DNA from: Runella sp. MFBS21
GTDB lineage: Bacteria; Bacteroidota; Bacteroidia; Cytophagales; Spirosomataceae
Direction: 5' to 3'
Assembly: GCF_029433105.1 (NCBI RefSeq)
Contig: NZ_JARNTW010000023.1
Location: 1 to 64,000, forward strand
DNA length: 64,000 nt
Shown here: positions 1 through 9,000 of the stretch, one piece after another
How positions within the stretch are numbered: position 1 is the first letter of the stretch
Layout of the letters: each line of letters opens with the position of its first letter
The notes under the pieces: model-generated
The model's database searches: none
Told to the model about the DNA's origin: nothing
What the model saw: the letters and a program-made list of their open reading frames with translations, nothing else
Made by a program: the position numbers and the translations under genes

Positions 1-208
1 ATCGATACAGTTCAATGACATGCCATCGAAAGGCACCTGTTTTGTACTTTTTCTTTAAATTAATAAAGCTGCTCACTTTCATAACTTTACACAATTTGTG
101 TCAAGCTATTTCAGGGATATACAGTTTGGATTAAGCTTTTTCTGGCCCACAATATCTCGTATTTCTTCTCTCTACTTTTACCGATGAAATAAGTCACTCA
201 GTGAATTT

Positions 209-2980
209 ATGAATCGACATTACCCCTGTCTCATCGCTTTATCCCTTCTTTTTTTATTACTGTTTTGCCAGAACGTTTTTGCTGCAACGCTGAAAGGTTT
301 GGTAAAAGATGTCAAAACGGGGGAGCCTTTAGTCGGCGCTTCTGTAATGGTCAAAAATACAAAAATGGGTTCGTCAGCAGGACTGGACGGCACCTTTCAA
401 ATCAAAGATATTCCTGCCGGGGTGTATCAATTGCAAGTCAGTTACATTACCTATCAAACAGCTACCTTAAACGTTAACGTTGATAAAGAAGATGTTGCCG
501 TTGTCATTTCGCTGGAAGAAAATACCGGAAAAACGCTCAACGAAGTGTTAGTGACGGGTGTCGCGGACAGATCTACCGAAAACAGCGCACGTCTTATTGA
601 GCGTAATGCGAATCAGTTAATGAATATCGTCTCCGGCAAAACTATTGAGATTTCTCCGGATTTGACAATAGCAAACTTAATACAACGCGTATCAGGGGTC
701 TCGATTGAGCGAAACAGCAACGGCGACGGGCAGTATGCCATTCTTAGAGGCATGGACAAACGCTACAATTATACGCTGGTAAACGGAATCAAGATTCCCA
801 GCCCTGACAACAAATACCGCTACGTGCCATTGGATATTTTTCCCTCAGAATTGTTGGGGCGGTTGGAAGTAACAAAGACTTTAACCCCTGATTTGGAGGG
901 GGATGCTGTTGGAGGGGTGGTTAATATGGTCATGAAAGATGCCCCAAATCAATTGGAAATCAGAGCAAATGTAGCGGGTGGCTATAATGAACTTTTTATG
1001 GAACGCGGCTTCGGCAGTTTTGATCGAAGTCAGATTCAACACCAATCTCCCTATGAATTGAAAGGTAGTTCGTATAGTGCGACCGTTAACGATTTCCCCA
1101 AAGCAACCGCCTCTACGCAAACTAAAACCCCGATACCTAACATCATCGGCGGGTTTTCCGTCGGAAATCGTTTTTTACAAAACAGGCTGGGGGTGATCCT
1201 CGCGGCGAGTTATCAAAATACCTATCGGGGCAGTAACAGCCGTTTTTTCTCGTCTACAGTCTATGATACCGAAAAAACATCTCGCATTACCAGCCTGGCA
1301 GAACGTAAATTTTCGGATCAACAACAGCGTTTAGGTCTTCATGCAAAAGCCGATTTTCGCTTCAATCAAAGAAACAAGTTACAGTGGTATAATGCATTTT
1401 TGAATCTGGCTAACATTCAATTAAGAGACACCAAAACCACCGAATTTTCTTCGGGCGGTTATGATCCGCTCAAAGGAAATGCCGGGTTAAGTTTCTCTAC
1501 TCGGTCACGGGTGACACGGCAACAAATCCTGAACAGTACCCTGCAAGGCAATCATTTGTTGTCCAATAAATTAAAGGTAAACTGGTCGGTGGTATATTCA
1601 TTAGCGACAAGCAGAATTCCCGATAATACAACCGTAAGCGTATTGGGTAAACGAGAAAATTTCGTTGAAACCAAAACCTACGCTTCCCAATCTACGCGTC
1701 GTTGGGAGCATAACTCCGATCAGGATTATGCAGGGTATTTGAATGCCAGCTATCGGACACTATTGAAAGGTAACTCGCTGGAGATCGACGCAGGTGGACT
1801 TTATAGAGACAAACGCAGAGAGAATTTTTATAATAATTACCAACTGCAACCCGCCAATACCTTTACCCAATACGGCAAAGACTTCTTCAGCAATGCCGAT
1901 ATTAACTGGACCTTAAACAATCCACGGGGCTCGGTGGCATCTGCCCTAACGTATAAAGCTACCGAGCAGATTGGGGCGGCCTATGCTATGGCAAAACTGG
2001 AAACCAAAAAATGGCAGGTAATTGGCGGATTGCGGACAGAACACACCAACCAAGGATATGAAATGCTGTTCCCGTTGGGTGAATTGCGCCCGTCAGGTAC
2101 CCAAACCTATACCGATCTGCTGCCAAGTTTGAACCTTAAATACGGATTGACGTCTGTCCAATCTTTACGGGCTTCGTATTTTCGTTCGCTCAATCGCCCA
2201 GGCTTCTTTGAAATTGTACCTGGTAAAGTCGTGAATGAAGAATTTCAGGAAAGGGGAAATCCTGATTTAAAAAGAGCACTTGCCGACAATTTCGATATCC
2301 GGTATGAAGTTTTTCCTACTCCTTCCGACTTATTCATGGTAGGCGTGTTTTACAAATACATCAAGGATCCGATTGAATATGCCCTGAGTGTTGATGCTAC
2401 ACGCGGACAGGATGTGTTTTATTCGCCCGGAAACTATGGAAATGCAACGAATTATGGCTTGGAACTTGACCTCATTAAGTATTTTCACAAGGTAGGTATC
2501 AAGGCCAATTATACGTATACCAACTCCTCGATCACCACCCAAAAAATTATCAGAGAACGAGATGCCAATGGCAATCTCTTCAATAAAAATGTGCTGCAAA
2601 CCCGCCCGCTTTACGGGCAGGCTGCCCACGTAGCCAATGTGACCTTGCTTTACAAAGACACCAAAAGCGGTTGGGACGCACAGGTCGCAGCCTCCTATAC
2701 GGGCGAGCGTATCAACACCGTTTCACAATTTCTTGACAACGACCTTTGGCAAGAGGCCTTCATTCAAATGGATGCTTCCGTCGAAAAAAGCCTCCGAGGA
2801 AAGTGGGTGATCTTTGCCAAAGCCAACAACCTATTGGATACCCCTTTGCGGGTCATCATAAAAAATACCAATCCGGTTAACAACGACCTTGAGGCAGATA
2901 CAAATACCGGAAACAGTACTCTCATTCGGCAGGATTTTTATAAAAGGTCGTTTGTAGCCGGACTTCGTTTCAAATTGTAA
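209..2980 (+). CDS. TonB-dependent outer-membrane receptor with carboxypeptidase-D-like N-terminal domain
   Basis: An outer-membrane active-transport barrel of 923 residues. Seen: a signal peptide (about 1-25, ending VFA), a CarboxypepD_reg-like domain (about 26-105, with TLKGLVKDVKTGEPLVGASV), a plug domain (about 125-245, with ISPDLTIANLIQRVSGVSIE and RGMDKRYN), and a long barrel rich in alternating aromatics that ends RSFVAGLRFKL. This build is typical of Bacteroidota TonB receptors. The next genes encode a lipoprotein, a phytase and a phytase-like esterase, so I infer that it imports phosphate-containing organic compounds or their products. The substrate is a guess from context. The ATG at 209 precedes a good signal peptide; the 208 bases before it are non-coding. 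Confidence 0.93.
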   Translation: MNRHYPCLIALSLLFLLLFCQNVFAATLKGLVKDVKTGEPLVGASVMVKNTKMGSSAGLDGTFQIKDIPAGVYQLQVSYITYQTATLNVNVDKEDVAVVISLEENTGKTLNEVLVTGVADRSTENSARLIERNANQLMNIVSGKTIEISPDLTIANLIQRVSGVSIERNSNGDGQYAILRGMDKRYNYTLVNGIKIPSPDNKYRYVPLDIFPSELLGRLEVTKTLTPDLEGDAVGGVVNMVMKDAPNQLEIRANVAGGYNELFMERGFGSFDRSQIQHQSPYELKGSSYSATVNDFPKATASTQTKTPIPNIIGGFSVGNRFLQNRLGVILAASYQNTYRGSNSRFFSSTVYDTEKTSRITSLAERKFSDQQQRLGLHAKADFRFNQRNKLQWYNAFLNLANIQLRDTKTTEFSSGGYDPLKGNAGLSFSTRSRVTRQQILNSTLQGNHLLSNKLKVNWSVVYSLATSRIPDNTTVSVLGKRENFVETKTYASQSTRRWEHNSDQDYAGYLNASYRTLLKGNSLEIDAGGLYRDKRRENFYNNYQLQPANTFTQYGKDFFSNADINWTLNNPRGSVASALTYKATEQIGAAYAMAKLETKKWQVIGGLRTEHTNQGYEMLFPLGELRPSGTQTYTDLLPSLNLKYGLTSVQSLRASYFRSLNRPGFFEIVPGKVVNEEFQERGNPDLKRALADNFDIRYEVFPTPSDLFMVGVFYKYIKDPIEYALSVDATRGQDVFYSPGNYGNATNYGLELDLIKYFHKVGIKANYTYTNSSITTQKIIRERDANGNLFNKNVLQTRPLYGQAAHVANVTLLYKDTKSGWDAQVAASYTGERINTVSQFLDNDLWQEAFIQMDASVEKSLRGKWVIFAKANNLLDTPLRVIIKNTNPVNNDLEADTNTGNSTLIRQDFYKRSFVAGLRFKL

Positions 2981-3013
2981 AATCAAATTTCACTTATACA
3001 CATTCATTTAAAA

Positions 3014-4264
3014 ATGAAAAAAATACTATTGTTCGCGATGGCTGCTGCCTTTCTGGCAGGATGCCAAAAAAGTACAGACGACGTAACGCCTGTCGTAAAG
3101 CCCGATGAATTGAGCGTTTCGGGAGAAGTTTCTGGAACCTGGAAGAAAAGCTCAATCATCACCGTGAAAGGGGATATTATCATTCCTGCCGGAAAATCCT
3201 TGGCTATTGAAGAAGGTGTAAGTATCATTATGGATACCACAACCAAACCGGAGATCATTGTCAACGGGAACTTATTTGCGGTAGGTACAGCGGCCAATCC
3301 AATCAAATTTACGGTTCCGGAAGCGGCAAGAACGGCAAAGTATAAATTCGGTCAACTTTGGGGTGGGATTTTAGCTTCTAAAACCTGTGCGGAATTGCTA
3401 CTTAATAACGTAATCATGGAATACGGCGGGGCCGTCACGACAGAAGCTTCCACGTCGGTTAAATTGGGCCTTTACAAAGCGGCGAGCGGCGAATTTGATC
3501 CCGCATTGTGGTTTTCAAATACAAACGGTAAATTGGTAATTGTTAATTCTACCATTCGCAATTGGCGTGATGATGCTACCTATATCGAAGGCGGTAGCGT
3601 ACTTTTTGCCAACAACACTTTTTATACCACCGGCATGAGTGGCGGAGACGGAATCAACATCAAATCCGGTGTAATTGCCGACGTAGCTTACAATCTTATT
3701 TATAGTACCAATACAAATGGTTTAAAATTGTCAAGTACTGGCGGACGCACGCCGCAAGCCTACGTGGTGGCTTATAACAATACGCTCGTCAATACCGGTT
3801 GGAGAAGACCTACAGTGAAAGGAGGTTCTATTTGGGTAGAACAAAGTGTAAGAGCTGATCTGTACAACAATCTGATGGCGAACTGCCGTTTCGGAATTAA
3901 AAGAGATGCCAAACTTCCAGAAGATGCTCGTTCGGTCGTAAGCAATAATTTTTACTACGGTTATTCTCAGGATGCGGTGGATCAATTCCAGCCTTCTAAA
4001 GAAATTTTGGCAGGTATAAATGATATTATCGGAATAAAAGCGGATCAAAATGACCCTAAATTTGTGAATTATCCTAACAGCACAGATAAACTTAATGCCG
4101 ATTATAATACCTCATGGGATTTTCACTTAGCGGCAGGTTCGCCGGCGTTGGGAAAAGGCATTACTTCCTTTACGAGAAATTTTAAAGATGGAATCGTAAT
4201 CAATGGCGTCGCCTACAAATCACCTGATCCGGCTACGTACATAGGTGCTTTCGGAACAAAATAG
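3014..4264 (+). CDS. Secreted lipoprotein, probable right-handed beta-helix fold
   Basis: 416 residues with a lipoprotein signal (MKKILLFAMAAAFLAGC, lipid Cys17). The mature part has successive short strands with Asn-rich turns (NNVIMEYGG, VNSTIRNWRD, ANNTFYTTGMSGGDGINIKSG, AYNLIYSTNTNGLKLSS, YNNTLVNTG, YNNLMANCRFG). That pattern is typical of parallel beta-helix proteins. No catalytic motif is recognised. It starts 33 bases after the TonB receptor stop and is probably co-transcribed with it; a hairpin terminator follows. By position it may be a surface partner of the receptor, binding or processing its ligand. That role is inference only. Confidence 0.82.
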   Translation: MKKILLFAMAAAFLAGCQKSTDDVTPVVKPDELSVSGEVSGTWKKSSIITVKGDIIIPAGKSLAIEEGVSIIMDTTTKPEIIVNGNLFAVGTAANPIKFTVPEAARTAKYKFGQLWGGILASKTCAELLLNNVIMEYGGAVTTEASTSVKLGLYKAASGEFDPALWFSNTNGKLVIVNSTIRNWRDDATYIEGGSVLFANNTFYTTGMSGGDGINIKSGVIADVAYNLIYSTNTNGLKLSSTGGRTPQAYVVAYNNTLVNTGWRRPTVKGGSIWVEQSVRADLYNNLMANCRFGIKRDAKLPEDARSVVSNNFYYGYSQDAVDQFQPSKEILAGINDIIGIKADQNDPKFVNYPNSTDKLNADYNTSWDFHLAAGSPALGKGITSFTRNFKDGIVINGVAYKSPDPATYIGAFGTK

Positions 4265-4293
4265 ACTTTCTTAAACCCCAATTAGCTACAAAG

Positions 4294-4319
4294 ACCACTT
4301 GAGATACAGTGGTTTTTTG
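4294..4319 (+). terminator. Rho-independent terminator after the beta-helix lipoprotein
   Basis: Stem ACCACT (4294-4299) pairs with AGTGGT (4308-4313), followed by a run of T. It separates the receptor/lipoprotein unit from the phytase gene. Confidence 0.65.
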
Positions 4320-4347
4320 TTAACCGCCCAACTATTTATTATTGTAT

Positions 4348-5424
4348 ATGAACTTCAAATTTGTACCTCTAATTGCGCTTGGTATTGTGGCCTGCAAAAG
4401 TCTGCCCAAACAATCAAGAAACACGACTACGGAGATAGTAGCGCCCGTAGTTGTGACAGATAGCGTAAAAAAAGATTCTGACGACCCGGCCGTTTGGATC
4501 AACCCCTCTGACCCTGCCAAAAGCCTTATCATCGGTACGGACAAAGATCAGGACGGAGCGTTGTATGTGTTTGATTTGAAAGGAAAAGTGCAAGAAGACA
4601 AAGTGGTAAGAGGACTGCAAAGACCCAACAACGTGGATATAGAGTATGGTCTGAAGTTAAAAGGCGTTTCGACCGACATTGCCGTAACGACCGAACGGTT
4701 TACTCATCAACTTCGTATTTATTCTTTGCCGGATATGCGTCCTGTGGACAATGGCGGCATTCCTGTTTTTGAAAACGAGACAGGCGAAGGGTTTCGAGAT
4801 TTGATGGGTATTGCTTTGTATAAAAACAGTGAAGGAACAATTTATGCCATAGTAGGACGAAAAACAGGCCCTACTAGCGGCGACTATCTTTGGCAATACT
4901 TACTCTCAGATGATGGCACCGGCAACGTAAAAGCAACATTGGTCAGAAAATTTGGGCAGTATAGTGGTAAAAAAGAGATCGAATCCATTGCAGTAGACGA
5001 CGAATTGGGGTACGTTTATTATTCTGACGAGGGAGTGGGTGTCCGAAAATACTATGCTGACCCGAGCAAAGGTAATGAGCAGTTAGCCCTTTTTGCTACT
5101 ACCGGCTTTACGGAAGATCACGAAGGAATTTCGATTTACCAACTCTCGAAAACCAAAGGTTATATTTTAGTCTCAGACCAAGGTGCTGACCAATTCCACA
5201 TTTTTATGCGAGAAGGAACAAAGCAAAATCCCCATGAGCATACTTTATTAAAAGTAGTAAAAGTGAAAGCTCACCAAAGTGATGGTTCGGAAACGGTGGC
5301 AATCCCTTTTAACAACGTTTTTCGTAAAGGGCTGTTTATCGCCATGAGCGACGACCGTACGTTTCATCTCTATCGTTGGGAAGACATTGCGGGAAAAGAA
5401 TTAAAAAGTATCAAAGGAAAGTAG
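4348..5424 (+). CDS. Beta-propeller phytase (3-phytase family), lipoprotein
   Basis: Predicted myo-inositol-hexakisphosphate phosphohydrolase of the beta-propeller type, which releases phosphate from phytate using calcium. Seen: a short lipoprotein signal (lipid Cys in LGIVACKS), then family hallmarks DSDDPAVWINPSDPAKSLII, GTDKDQDGALYVFDLKGK, RPNNVDIEYG, EGISIYQL and a closing DDRTFHLYRWEDI. About 358 residues is the normal family length. A TTG lies two codons upstream, but the ATG at 4348 starts directly before the signal peptide. It sits between a TonB receptor unit and a phytase-like esterase, upstream of the pst operon, which fits phosphate scavenging at the cell surface. Confidence 0.92.
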   Translation: MNFKFVPLIALGIVACKSLPKQSRNTTTEIVAPVVVTDSVKKDSDDPAVWINPSDPAKSLIIGTDKDQDGALYVFDLKGKVQEDKVVRGLQRPNNVDIEYGLKLKGVSTDIAVTTERFTHQLRIYSLPDMRPVDNGGIPVFENETGEGFRDLMGIALYKNSEGTIYAIVGRKTGPTSGDYLWQYLLSDDGTGNVKATLVRKFGQYSGKKEIESIAVDDELGYVYYSDEGVGVRKYYADPSKGNEQLALFATTGFTEDHEGISIYQLSKTKGYILVSDQGADQFHIFMREGTKQNPHEHTLLKVVKVKAHQSDGSETVAIPFNNVFRKGLFIAMSDDRTFHLYRWEDIAGKELKSIKGK

Positions 5425-5581
5425 AGAAGCGAGAGCCAACCAAAGTTACCATATTTCGTTGTTTGCTATGTCTGGTTCTGTATTCTTAATAATTAGACAA
5501 CAAACATTCCGTTTATTTAGAAAGAGTAGAGCCGAATGTTTTTTTAAAAACATTAAATTGCTGATATACAAACTACTACCA

Positions 5582-5640
5582 TTGTTTACATATCCTTAAT
5601 AGAGAAAGTTTTTTTACGAAAGGGACAACCAATAGCTTTG
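5582..5640 (+). promoter_or_regulatory. Promoter with putative PHO-box-like motif
   Basis: TTGTTTACA-N4-CTTAAT at 5582-5600 matches a motif at 7108-7126 in 15 of 19 positions. A Bacteroidota-type -7 box TAGCTTTG (TAnnTTTG) lies at 5633-5640, 29 bases before the start codon at 5670. The two half-sites begin 11 bp apart, as expected for an OmpR/PhoB-family regulator. Assignment to PhoB is inference. Confidence 0.5.
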
Positions 5641-5669
5641 TACATACTATCATTTATTTCCCCTTTCAC

Positions 5670-6977
5670 ATGCAAACTTCTACCTTTTTGCAAGCCTTTG
5701 GCGGTGCCTTGTTTCTGAGTGTTGTTATTACCTCCTGTGATGACCACAAATTATTTCCCAATACGTATCCATTGTATGCGGAAGCGTCTAATCCGCAAGT
5801 ATTGTCGACCGCGCCCAACGGCACAGTGCTTTACAATGGAGGATTTGGTTCGGCGCTTGTAAGAGATCTCAAAGATCCCAGCGTTTTCTATTTAATGACC
5901 GACCGTGGTCCCAATGCAGCAGGTGTGGCTGCCAACTCTATTATTTTTGGAAAAACTGATTTTACACCTCAAATCGGCAAATTCCGTTTGGTAGGAAATC
6001 AATTGGTATTAGAACAGACTATTTTATTCAAAAACGCAGCTGGTCAATTGCTGAATGGTTTACCCAATCCAAGCGGTCAAGGCAGTACTGGCGAAACAGC
6101 TATCGATTTAAACGGTAATCCGATTGCGCCTAGCTCTGACGGAATCGACTCAGAAGGTTTGGTGTTGGCAGCTGACGGCACGTTCTGGGTAAGTGATGAA
6201 TACGGCCCTCATATTGTCCATTTTGATGCTTCTGGCAAAACCATCGAGCGAATCAATCCCTTCGGTACCGGAACCGGTGGCCGTACATTACCTAAAGTAT
6301 TGGCACGACGTCGTCCCAATCGGGGTATGGAAGGGCTAACCATTACACCCAATGGAAAAACACTGGTAGGCTTGATGCAATCGCCCATGTATAATCCGTC
6401 TTCTAGCGCAGTTAGTGGCTCAGTGGTTCTTCGGGTGGTTACGTTTGAAATTGCTACTGGTGCTACCAAACAGTACGTTTATCTGATGGAAAATGCCTCC
6501 CTGACGGGATGTAGCGAAATAGCCGCCATTACGAATACAACATTCTTGGCCTTGGAAAGAGACGGTGATTATGGCGGTAATACGGCCAAGCCTGCTACCT
6601 TTAAACGCATTTATAAATTTGACTTGGCAGGAGCCACCGACATTTCCGATCCCGCCAATGGAGATGGAGGAAAATTGTACAGTGGGTCAACAGTCGAGCA
6701 ATTGAAAAATATGACTGGCTTAACCAATGCAGGAATTGTACCAGTAAAGAAGACATTGGTGTTTGACTTACTGACCGACATATCGCCCATTTATCCTCAT
6801 GATAAACCAGAGGGACTTGTGTTGATTGGCAGTAATACGTTGGCCATTTCTAACGATGACGATTTTGGGGTGCTAGACAACGGGCAAAATAGCTTTACAA
6901 CGAAACTCTTACCCGCTACCGGCAAAGTAGATGCTAATCGGATTTATTTTGTAACCTTGCCTACTGCTTTAAGATAG
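5670..6977 (+). CDS. Esterase-like activity of phytase family protein, lipoprotein
   Basis: 435 residues with a lipoprotein-type signal (Cys23 in VVITSCDD). The body matches the phytase-like esterase family: GGFGSALVRDLKDPSVFYLMTDRGPNA near the start, DGIDSEGLVLAADGTFWVSDEYGPHIVHFD around 150-175, GMEGLTITPNGKTLVG, and DKPEGLVLIGSNTLAISNDDDFG near the end. Known members are secreted beta-propeller-like proteins linked to phosphoester hydrolysis; the exact substrate is unknown. It has its own promoter, with a motif shared with the pst operon, so both are probably induced together by phosphate limitation. Confidence 0.87.
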   Translation: MQTSTFLQAFGGALFLSVVITSCDDHKLFPNTYPLYAEASNPQVLSTAPNGTVLYNGGFGSALVRDLKDPSVFYLMTDRGPNAAGVAANSIIFGKTDFTPQIGKFRLVGNQLVLEQTILFKNAAGQLLNGLPNPSGQGSTGETAIDLNGNPIAPSSDGIDSEGLVLAADGTFWVSDEYGPHIVHFDASGKTIERINPFGTGTGGRTLPKVLARRRPNRGMEGLTITPNGKTLVGLMQSPMYNPSSSAVSGSVVLRVVTFEIATGATKQYVYLMENASLTGCSEIAAITNTTFLALERDGDYGGNTAKPATFKRIYKFDLAGATDISDPANGDGGKLYSGSTVEQLKNMTGLTNAGIVPVKKTLVFDLLTDISPIYPHDKPEGLVLIGSNTLAISNDDDFGVLDNGQNSFTTKLLPATGKVDANRIYFVTLPTALR

Positions 6978-7006
6978 TTTTTTCGGTTCTCGTACACGAT
7001 TTTTGG

Positions 7007-7034
7007 GAACTCACCTTCTGACGAGGGTGAGTTC
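7007..7034 (+). terminator. Strong hairpin after the phytase-like gene
   Basis: GAACTCACC (7007-7015) pairs perfectly with GGTGAGTTC (7026-7034) around a 10-base loop. It lies 30 bases after the stop codon. The following T-run is weak, so it may be a terminator or an mRNA-stabilising 3' hairpin. Confidence 0.5.
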
Positions 7035-7107
7035 TATGATTTGTATACGGATAAAGCAGGAAATACCCTCATTTTTGTTTATAACTCAGACTTATTTAGG
7101 TAATGAT

Positions 7108-7156
7108 TTGTTCACAGAATCTTAATCTACACCCGGCTTGGTTTATCGTAAATTCG
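7108..7156 (+). promoter_or_regulatory. Promoter of the ATP-grasp-pst operon with putative PHO-box-like motif
   Basis: TTGTTCACA-N4-CTTAAT at 7108-7126, followed 22 bases later by a near-consensus -7 box TAAATTCG at 7149-7156, 20 bases before the ATG. In the phytase-like esterase promoter the same motif lies 32 bases before its -7 box; the 10-base difference is about one helical turn. The upstream neighbour ends in a hairpin, so this is the first promoter of the operon. Confidence 0.5.
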
Positions 7157-7175
7157 TAGGATAAATCTATCTTAC

Positions 7176-8108
7176 ATGAAGTTACTTTATTTGTATTCCG
7201 ACTCGGAATTTACACCCTGGCGAGAAAATATTAATGCGGTCACGGTAGCCTCTCTCATTGAAGCTACACCGAGTCATATACAGCCCTATATTGCTCATTT
7301 TGTTGGCTTTACCGAAGAATTTACCCATTTTCTTCGTCGATTTGATTTAGTTTTCAATATTTGCTACGGATTTGATAATGCCGACCAAGTAGAAGTAGCT
7401 GGCTGGCTAGATTGGCATGAAATCAAGCATACGGCCAGCTCGTATGCCACCCAGCGAGTGGCAATGGATAAATCATCATTACCAGAGCTTTGTCAGAAAG
7501 TACAGCTGAACACCCCCCGCTTAGTGGCCTTTGATGATTTAGCTTCATTTTCAGAAACGACTACCTTTATTGCCAAGTACCGCTACGGTAGTCTGCACCG
7601 CGATATGTTATTCTTCACGCAGGACAACGTTCCTTATGAACAACTGATGCTCAATGACAATTACATTATTCAGCCCTATCTGCCCGGACGGGAATTTACG
7701 GTGGCTATTATCCCGGACGAGGACGGAAGAGAGTTCATTTGTTTGCCACCCGTTGAAATCATTCCGGATGATGGTCGAAAGATTTATGTAGCTGGACAGG
7801 GATATGGTACAACCCTCAAACAATTTCAACCAGAGTTAACACCGTCTCTTTACCAAAAAATCACGGAAGGAATTTTGGCTTTACACCAACTCATCGGTAT
7901 CAAAGGAATGTCCCGTACCGATATCAGAGTCATGGAGGATGAGGTATATGTATTGGACATCAATACTATGCCTAATTTAGATCCTAAGCGAAGTTATTTG
8001 CCAGCCATTGTGGCGCATCAGGGTATATCCATAAAGGAATTGATTGAGCGGCTTATTAAATCAGCGACCTATTGGTACGACAAAAAAAGAATCATAGAAA
8101 CTGCTTAA
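7176..8108 (+). CDS. ATP-grasp protein related to D-alanine-D-alanine ligase, first gene of the pst operon
   Basis: 310 residues, cytoplasmic. The architecture matches Ddl-type ATP-grasp ligases: an N-terminal domain with DLVFNICYG (compare DLVFNLLHG), a central FIAKYRYGSLHRDM segment in place of the usual KP-GSS-G loop, and a C-terminal metal site GMSRTDIRVMEDEVYVLDINTMPNL, ending in SYLPAIVAHQGISIKELI. The metal-ligand Glu of Ddl (LEIN) is Asp here (LDIN), a conservative change. It is unlikely to be the cell's Ddl, because it lies 13 bases before pstS. The substrate is unknown. Phosphate-starvation remodelling of a peptide, lipid or wall precursor is a speculation from context. Confidence 0.8.
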   Translation: MKLLYLYSDSEFTPWRENINAVTVASLIEATPSHIQPYIAHFVGFTEEFTHFLRRFDLVFNICYGFDNADQVEVAGWLDWHEIKHTASSYATQRVAMDKSSLPELCQKVQLNTPRLVAFDDLASFSETTTFIAKYRYGSLHRDMLFFTQDNVPYEQLMLNDNYIIQPYLPGREFTVAIIPDEDGREFICLPPVEIIPDDGRKIYVAGQGYGTTLKQFQPELTPSLYQKITEGILALHQLIGIKGMSRTDIRVMEDEVYVLDINTMPNLDPKRSYLPAIVAHQGISIKELIERLIKSATYWYDKKRIIETA

Positions 8109-8121
8109 ACTTCATGGCGCA

Positions 8122-9000
8122 ATGAGATTTCGCTCCCTGAATTATTTTTACAAAAAATGGATAACCGGAGTTTCGTTCGGTTTGCTATTGGGAATGATAG
8201 CTTGTAGCAGTGATACTGAATTTCTCAGACTGAAAGGCTCCGATACTGAAGTAAACCTTTCGGTGTTGTTGGCGGAAGCATTTTATAAACAAAATCAATC
8301 CCTTCAGTTGTCTGTTTCAGGAGGAGGTTCCGGGTTGGGAATTGCGGCCCTCATGAATGGGCTAACGGACATCGCCAACTCATCTCGCCCGATGAATTTG
8401 GAAGAAGAACGCCTCTTTAAAGAAAAAAAGAAAGAAATTATCCCTTATGTATTTGCGCACGATGCTATTGCCATTGTGGTTCACGCGTCGTTACCGTTAG
8501 ATTCTATTTCAGTAGAAGCATTGAGAAATATATTTAGCGGCAAAATACGGCAATGGACGTTTAAACAACTTCCAATGACGATTTATGGGCGGCAAAGTAA
8601 TTCGGGAACCCACAGTTATTTAAAGCAAAAATTAGGCATTGATTTCTCTCTGTATGCGAAGGAAATGAATGGCAACGCACAAATCATCGAAGCCGTAAAA
8701 GCCGATAAAGGAGGCATTGGCTATGCGGGGGCCGGATACGTCATCAAAAATGGCAAACAGCAGGGAACGGGATTTAAAATCCTGAAAGTGTACGAAAAGA
8801 ATGCCTTAGCCTACTCGCCGCTTGATTTTGATGCGGTCGTTCATAAAAAATATTACTTTCAACGACCTTTGTATCAATACATTTTAAAAAGCTCATATGC
8901 AAAGGCACTGCCACTTTTGACGTTTGAGAAGAGTATAGAAGGACAAAAAATTATCATCAATAATGGCTATTTCCCGGCCGACATTCCCGTCCATGAATAA
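8122..9000 (+). CDS. pstS: Phosphate ABC transporter, substrate-binding lipoprotein PstS
   Basis: 292 residues. A signal peptide ends in the lipobox GMIACS, so the protein is lipid-anchored at the cytoplasmic membrane or outer surface. Phosphate-binding segments are visible: KGSDTEVNL near the N-terminus, SGGGSGLGIAALMNGLTDIANSSRPMN, and GRQSNSGTHSYLKQKL in the middle. DKGGIGYAGAGYV precedes the C-terminal lobe. It delivers inorganic phosphate to PstCAB. It follows the ATP-grasp gene by 13 bases and overlaps the start of pstC, so the five genes form one transcript. Confidence 0.93.
   Translation: MRFRSLNYFYKKWITGVSFGLLLGMIACSSDTEFLRLKGSDTEVNLSVLLAEAFYKQNQSLQLSVSGGGSGLGIAALMNGLTDIANSSRPMNLEEERLFKEKKKEIIPYVFAHDAIAIVVHASLPLDSISVEALRNIFSGKIRQWTFKQLPMTIYGRQSNSGTHSYLKQKLGIDFSLYAKEMNGNAQIIEAVKADKGGIGYAGAGYVIKNGKQQGTGFKILKVYEKNALAYSPLDFDAVVHKKYYFQRPLYQYILKSSYAKALPLLTFEKSIEGQKIIINNGYFPADIPVHE

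Noticed and set aside
76-93. PHO box before the TonB receptor (CTTTCATAACTTTACACA)
   Set aside because: It looks like an E. coli PHO box but does not match the motif shared by the two promoters at 5582 and 7108, so it is not counted.
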